DNA of 6,804 nt from DASPTH01 sp035623515 (GTDB lineage: Bacteria > Actinomycetota > Acidimicrobiia > IMCC26256 > DASPTH01): positions 1-6,804 of the forward strand of contig DASPTH010000386.1 of assembly GCA_035623515.1 (NCBI GenBank). Reading direction: 5' to 3'. Made by a program: the position numbers and the translations under genes. The number at the start of each line of letters is the position of its first letter. Within the stretch, counting starts at the first letter, position 1. This document shows positions 5,610 to 6,804 of this stretch, in pieces. The notes below the pieces were generated by a model. That model saw only the letters and a list, made by a program, of their open reading frames with translations, ran no database searches and was not told the origin of the DNA.

Positions 5610-5891
5610 CTACTTCCCGCGCGGGACCTCGCGGATCTCGATGCTCTCGCCCGGTTGCAGCTTGATGCTGAAGACCTCGGGCTTCGGTGCGAGGAGACGC
5701 TCGAAGAGCCGGAGCGCCTGCATCCCGGCTGCGAGATACAGCCAGCCTCGCGATCCGCTGCGCATCCCGCGCCGCAGCGCCACCGAGCTGAGCCGCGAGG
5801 TCATGCGCGCGCCCCAGCCGCGCCGGAGGACGCGCGCCGCCTCTGCCGCGGCGCCGGCCGCGATCAAGTAGTCGCGATTCGATCGTGCCAT
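5610..5891 (-). CDS. Uncharacterised 93-aa protein
   Basis: I do not recognise the family. The protein is very basic at the N-terminus, with an Ala/Arg-rich amphipathic stretch (residues 10-25). A moderately hydrophobic helix WLYLAAGMQALRLFERLLA (50-68) could touch the membrane. A C-terminal segment VFSIKLQPGESIEIREVPRG (73-92) has alternating hydrophobic residues and looks like a beta hairpin. The ATG at 5891 shares its A with the stop of the upstream 68-aa gene (TGATG), so translation is probably coupled. The gene ends 23-29 nt before the sulfur carrier. Codon use matches the neighbours and the overlap supports a real gene. A link to the two upstream membrane proteins is inferred from position only. 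Confidence 0.75.
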   Translation of the reverse strand: MARSNRDYLIAAGAAAEAARVLRRGWGARMTSRLSSVALRRGMRSGSRGWLYLAAGMQALRLFERLLAPKPEVFSIKLQPGESIEIREVPRGK

Positions 5892-6097
5892 CAGACGCGC
5901 CGCACCTCGACGATCGTGCTGTGCTTGCGGCCGCGCCGGCGGCCGAGCAGGAACGCGCCGACGACGATCGCGACACCGAGCACGACGAGCAGCGGCTTCG
6001 TGGCCTCCTGCGCGACCTCGGTCGTGGTGTCGGTGACGCCACGGATCTCGCGGAGCTTGGCCTCGATGTCGGCCCGTGTGACCGTGGCGGTCGTCAT
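5891..6097 (-). CDS. Small single-TM protein, 68 aa
   Basis: A soluble N-terminal helix (residues 7-33, with ADIEAKLREIRG) is followed by one membrane segment (about 35-52, PLLVVLGVAIVVGAFLLG) and a basic anchor, RRRGRK (53-58). By the positive-inside rule the C-terminus should lie in the cytoplasm. The layout resembles the small actinobacterial DUF3618-type proteins, but the similarity is loose and I do not assign it. The ATG at 6097 overlaps the upstream stop as ATGA and has a strong ribosome site, AAGGAGG, 5 nt away. The longer frame to 6190 lies inside the upstream gene and is rejected. The stop shares one base with the next gene. Confidence 0.8.
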   Translation of the reverse strand: MTTATVTRADIEAKLREIRGVTDTTTEVAQEATKPLLVVLGVAIVVGAFLLGRRRGRKHSTIVEVRRV

Positions 6098-6621
6098 TGC
6101 GCCTCCTTCTCGCGCCGGGCGATGCGGAACAACCAGACCAGGGCAGCGCCGAGCGCGAGTGCCACCACCATGATCAGGTACGGCACCCACGACCAGTCGT
6201 CGGAGAAGGCGCCGTTCGTCTCCGTCTGCAGGGCGCGCAGCCCGGCCATCGAGAGGAACACGACGCCGAAGCCGAGCAGGAGCGAACCACCGATGCCGAA
6301 GCCGACGTACCGCCCGAGCTGCCGGAGCGGGATGATCGTCTGCTGCTTGACGTAGGTGACGACGAGCTCGCGCAGCTCGGTGACGAGCTGCGGGAGTGGC
6401 GGCGTGCGCCCGCCCCCGCCGGACCCGTTCCCGCCTCCCCCGGCGGCTCCCGCCGCGGGCGCGGGAGCCACCTCCTGCTGAGGTGGCGCGGCCGCGGCCG
6501 CCGGTGCCTCGGGCGCAGCCTGCTCGGGCGCAGCCTGCTCGGGCGCGGGCGGCTCGGCCGGCGTGTCGGCCGCGGGCTCGGTCGGCGGCTCGGCCGGCGT
6601 CGCGCTCGGATCAGTGCTCAT
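6094..6621 (-). CDS. Two-TM membrane protein with Pro/Ala/Gly-rich N-terminus, holin-like
   Basis: The 175-aa product has a long low-complexity N-terminus (1-75) rich in Pro, Ala, Glu and Gly, including PEQAA repeats and a Gly-rich linker. An amphipathic stretch ELRELVVTYVKQQTIIPLRQ (82-101) precedes two membrane segments (about 105-127 and 146-166) and a basic C-terminus. This is the plan of the actinobacterial proteins annotated 'phage holin superfamily', most of which are chromosomal membrane proteins without proven lysis function. No phage genes are nearby. The ATG at 6621 has AGGAG 5 nt upstream. The 3' end overlaps the next gene by 4 nt (ATGA). It appears to be the first gene of the minus-strand operon. 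Confidence 0.85.
   Translation of the reverse strand: MSTDPSATPAEPPTEPAADTPAEPPAPEQAAPEQAAPEAPAAAAAPPQQEVAPAPAAGAAGGGGNGSGGGGRTPPLPQLVTELRELVVTYVKQQTIIPLRQLGRYVGFGIGGSLLLGFGVVFLSMAGLRALQTETNGAFSDDWSWVPYLIMVVALALGAALVWLFRIARREKEAQ
6509..6546. repeat. 15-bp tandem repeat encoding PEQAA
   Basis: The unit TCGGGCGCAGCCTGC occurs twice exactly (6509-6523 and 6524-6538) and continues for another 8 bases (6539-6546). It is in frame inside the low-complexity region of the holin-like gene and encodes the consecutive PEQAA repeats. In-frame slippage there could change the length of this extramembrane tail without breaking the gene. Confidence 0.8.
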
Positions 6622-6644
6622 CGGGACTCCTGGGTCAGTCGCGG

Positions 6645-6673
6645 ATTGTCGCCCGCGGTTCCCGACGATGCAA
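6645..6673 (-). promoter_or_regulatory. Candidate promoter of the holin-like to marP operon
   Basis: The minus strand has TTGCAT (6673-6668), a 17-nt spacer and GACAAT (6650-6645; 4 of 6 against TATAAT). This lies in the 66-nt gap between the unidentified upstream gene and the holin-like gene, about 24 nt before the start codon. The spacing is ideal but the -35 box is poor, and read-through from the upstream gene is equally possible. Confidence 0.3.
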
Positions 6674-6682
6674 GGAACGCGG
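6653..6682 (-). terminator. Imperfect hairpin after the edge gene
   Basis: CCGCGGTTCC (6653-6662) pairs with GGAACGCGG (6674-6682) with a single bulge and an 11-nt loop, just downstream of the stop of the minus-strand edge gene. It has no T run and overlaps the candidate promoter, so it may be a weak terminator or attenuator, or chance. Confidence 0.3.
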
Positions 6683-6687
6683 TCGCC

Positions 6688-6804
6688 TCACGTGGCCGGC
6701 GGCGGCACCAATTGATCGGCGGCGGGCGCGTCGGGGTACGTGGCGATCAGGTTGGCCGCCTTGGCGCGCAGCCCGGCGGCCTTCTCGTCCGAGAAGTCGC
6801 CGTT
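6688..6804 (-). CDS. C-terminal end of an unidentified protein, cut by window edge
   Basis: The minus-strand frame entering at 6804 stays open for 38 codons and ends in TGA at 6690-6688. Nearly all codons end in G or C, typical of real genes here. The peptide has an acidic/basic helix (FSDEKAAGLRAKAANLIATY) followed by a Pro/Ala-rich tail ending LVPPPAT. I do not recognise the family from this fragment. It runs in the same direction as the following operon, 66 nt upstream. Confidence 0.6.
   Translation of the reverse strand, partial: NGDFSDEKAAGLRAKAANLIATYPDAPAADQLVPPPAT

Noticed and set aside
4694..5871. Plus-strand open frames opposite ttuA and ttuB
   Set aside because: They are antisense shadows; the minus-strand frames carry both zinc fingers, the PP-loop and the diglycine.
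6094..6621. Holin-like protein as evidence of a prophage
   Set aside because: No endolysin, structural, integrase or attachment-site signal is present. The gene sits in a chromosomal operon with matching composition, and such actinobacterial proteins are usually not phage-borne.
1..6804. tRNA, rRNA, riboswitch or CRISPR
   Set aside because: No cloverleaf-like arms, T-loop GTTCGA-type boxes in context, direct repeat arrays or known riboswitch cores were recognised. The non-coding gaps (about 230 and 214 nt) are accounted for by promoters and stem-loops.

Overview
The window is high-GC DNA with strongly G/C-ending codons and many GTG starts. It reads as an actinobacterial chromosome, possibly Acidimicrobiia-like, though the class is an inference. 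The main evidence is a complete proteasomal AAA+ ATPase (ARC/Mpa) with the C-terminal GQYL docking tail and a MarP-type periplasmic serine protease. No phage, IS element, CRISPR array, rRNA or tRNA was seen.

Layout from left to right: bases 1-17 may hold the first codons of dop on the minus strand. Next comes arc/mpa (56-1810, minus), then a divergent promoter region. A small single-cluster ferredoxin follows on the plus strand (2041-2277) and ends in a strong hairpin terminator. Between the convergent 3' ends at 2278-2491 lie three stem-loops, including a perfect 14-bp inverted repeat. From there to 6621 all genes are on the minus strand and tightly packed. In transcription order they are a two-TM holin-like membrane protein, a 68-aa single-TM protein, a 93-aa unknown protein, a ubiquitin-fold sulfur carrier (TtuB-like), tRNA 2-thiouridine synthetase (TtuA-like), tRNA m1A58 methyltransferase (TrmI) and MarP. 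Four of the six junctions overlap by 1 or 4 nt (ATGA, TGATG, GTGA, GTGA). The last 117 bases are the 3' end of another minus-strand gene that I could not identify.

The most interesting unit is ttuB-ttuA-trmI. TtuB and TtuA should thiolate U54 of the tRNA T-loop, and TrmI should methylate A58 in the same loop. In Thermus the two modifications are known to be functionally linked. Here they look like one translationally coupled T-loop modification cassette. It encodes a ubiquitin-like sulfur carrier close to the Pup-proteasome ATPase, so two small-protein-tag systems are neighbours. The carrier's diglycine is followed by two extra residues, and its two glycine codons also form the Shine-Dalgarno sequence of ttuA.
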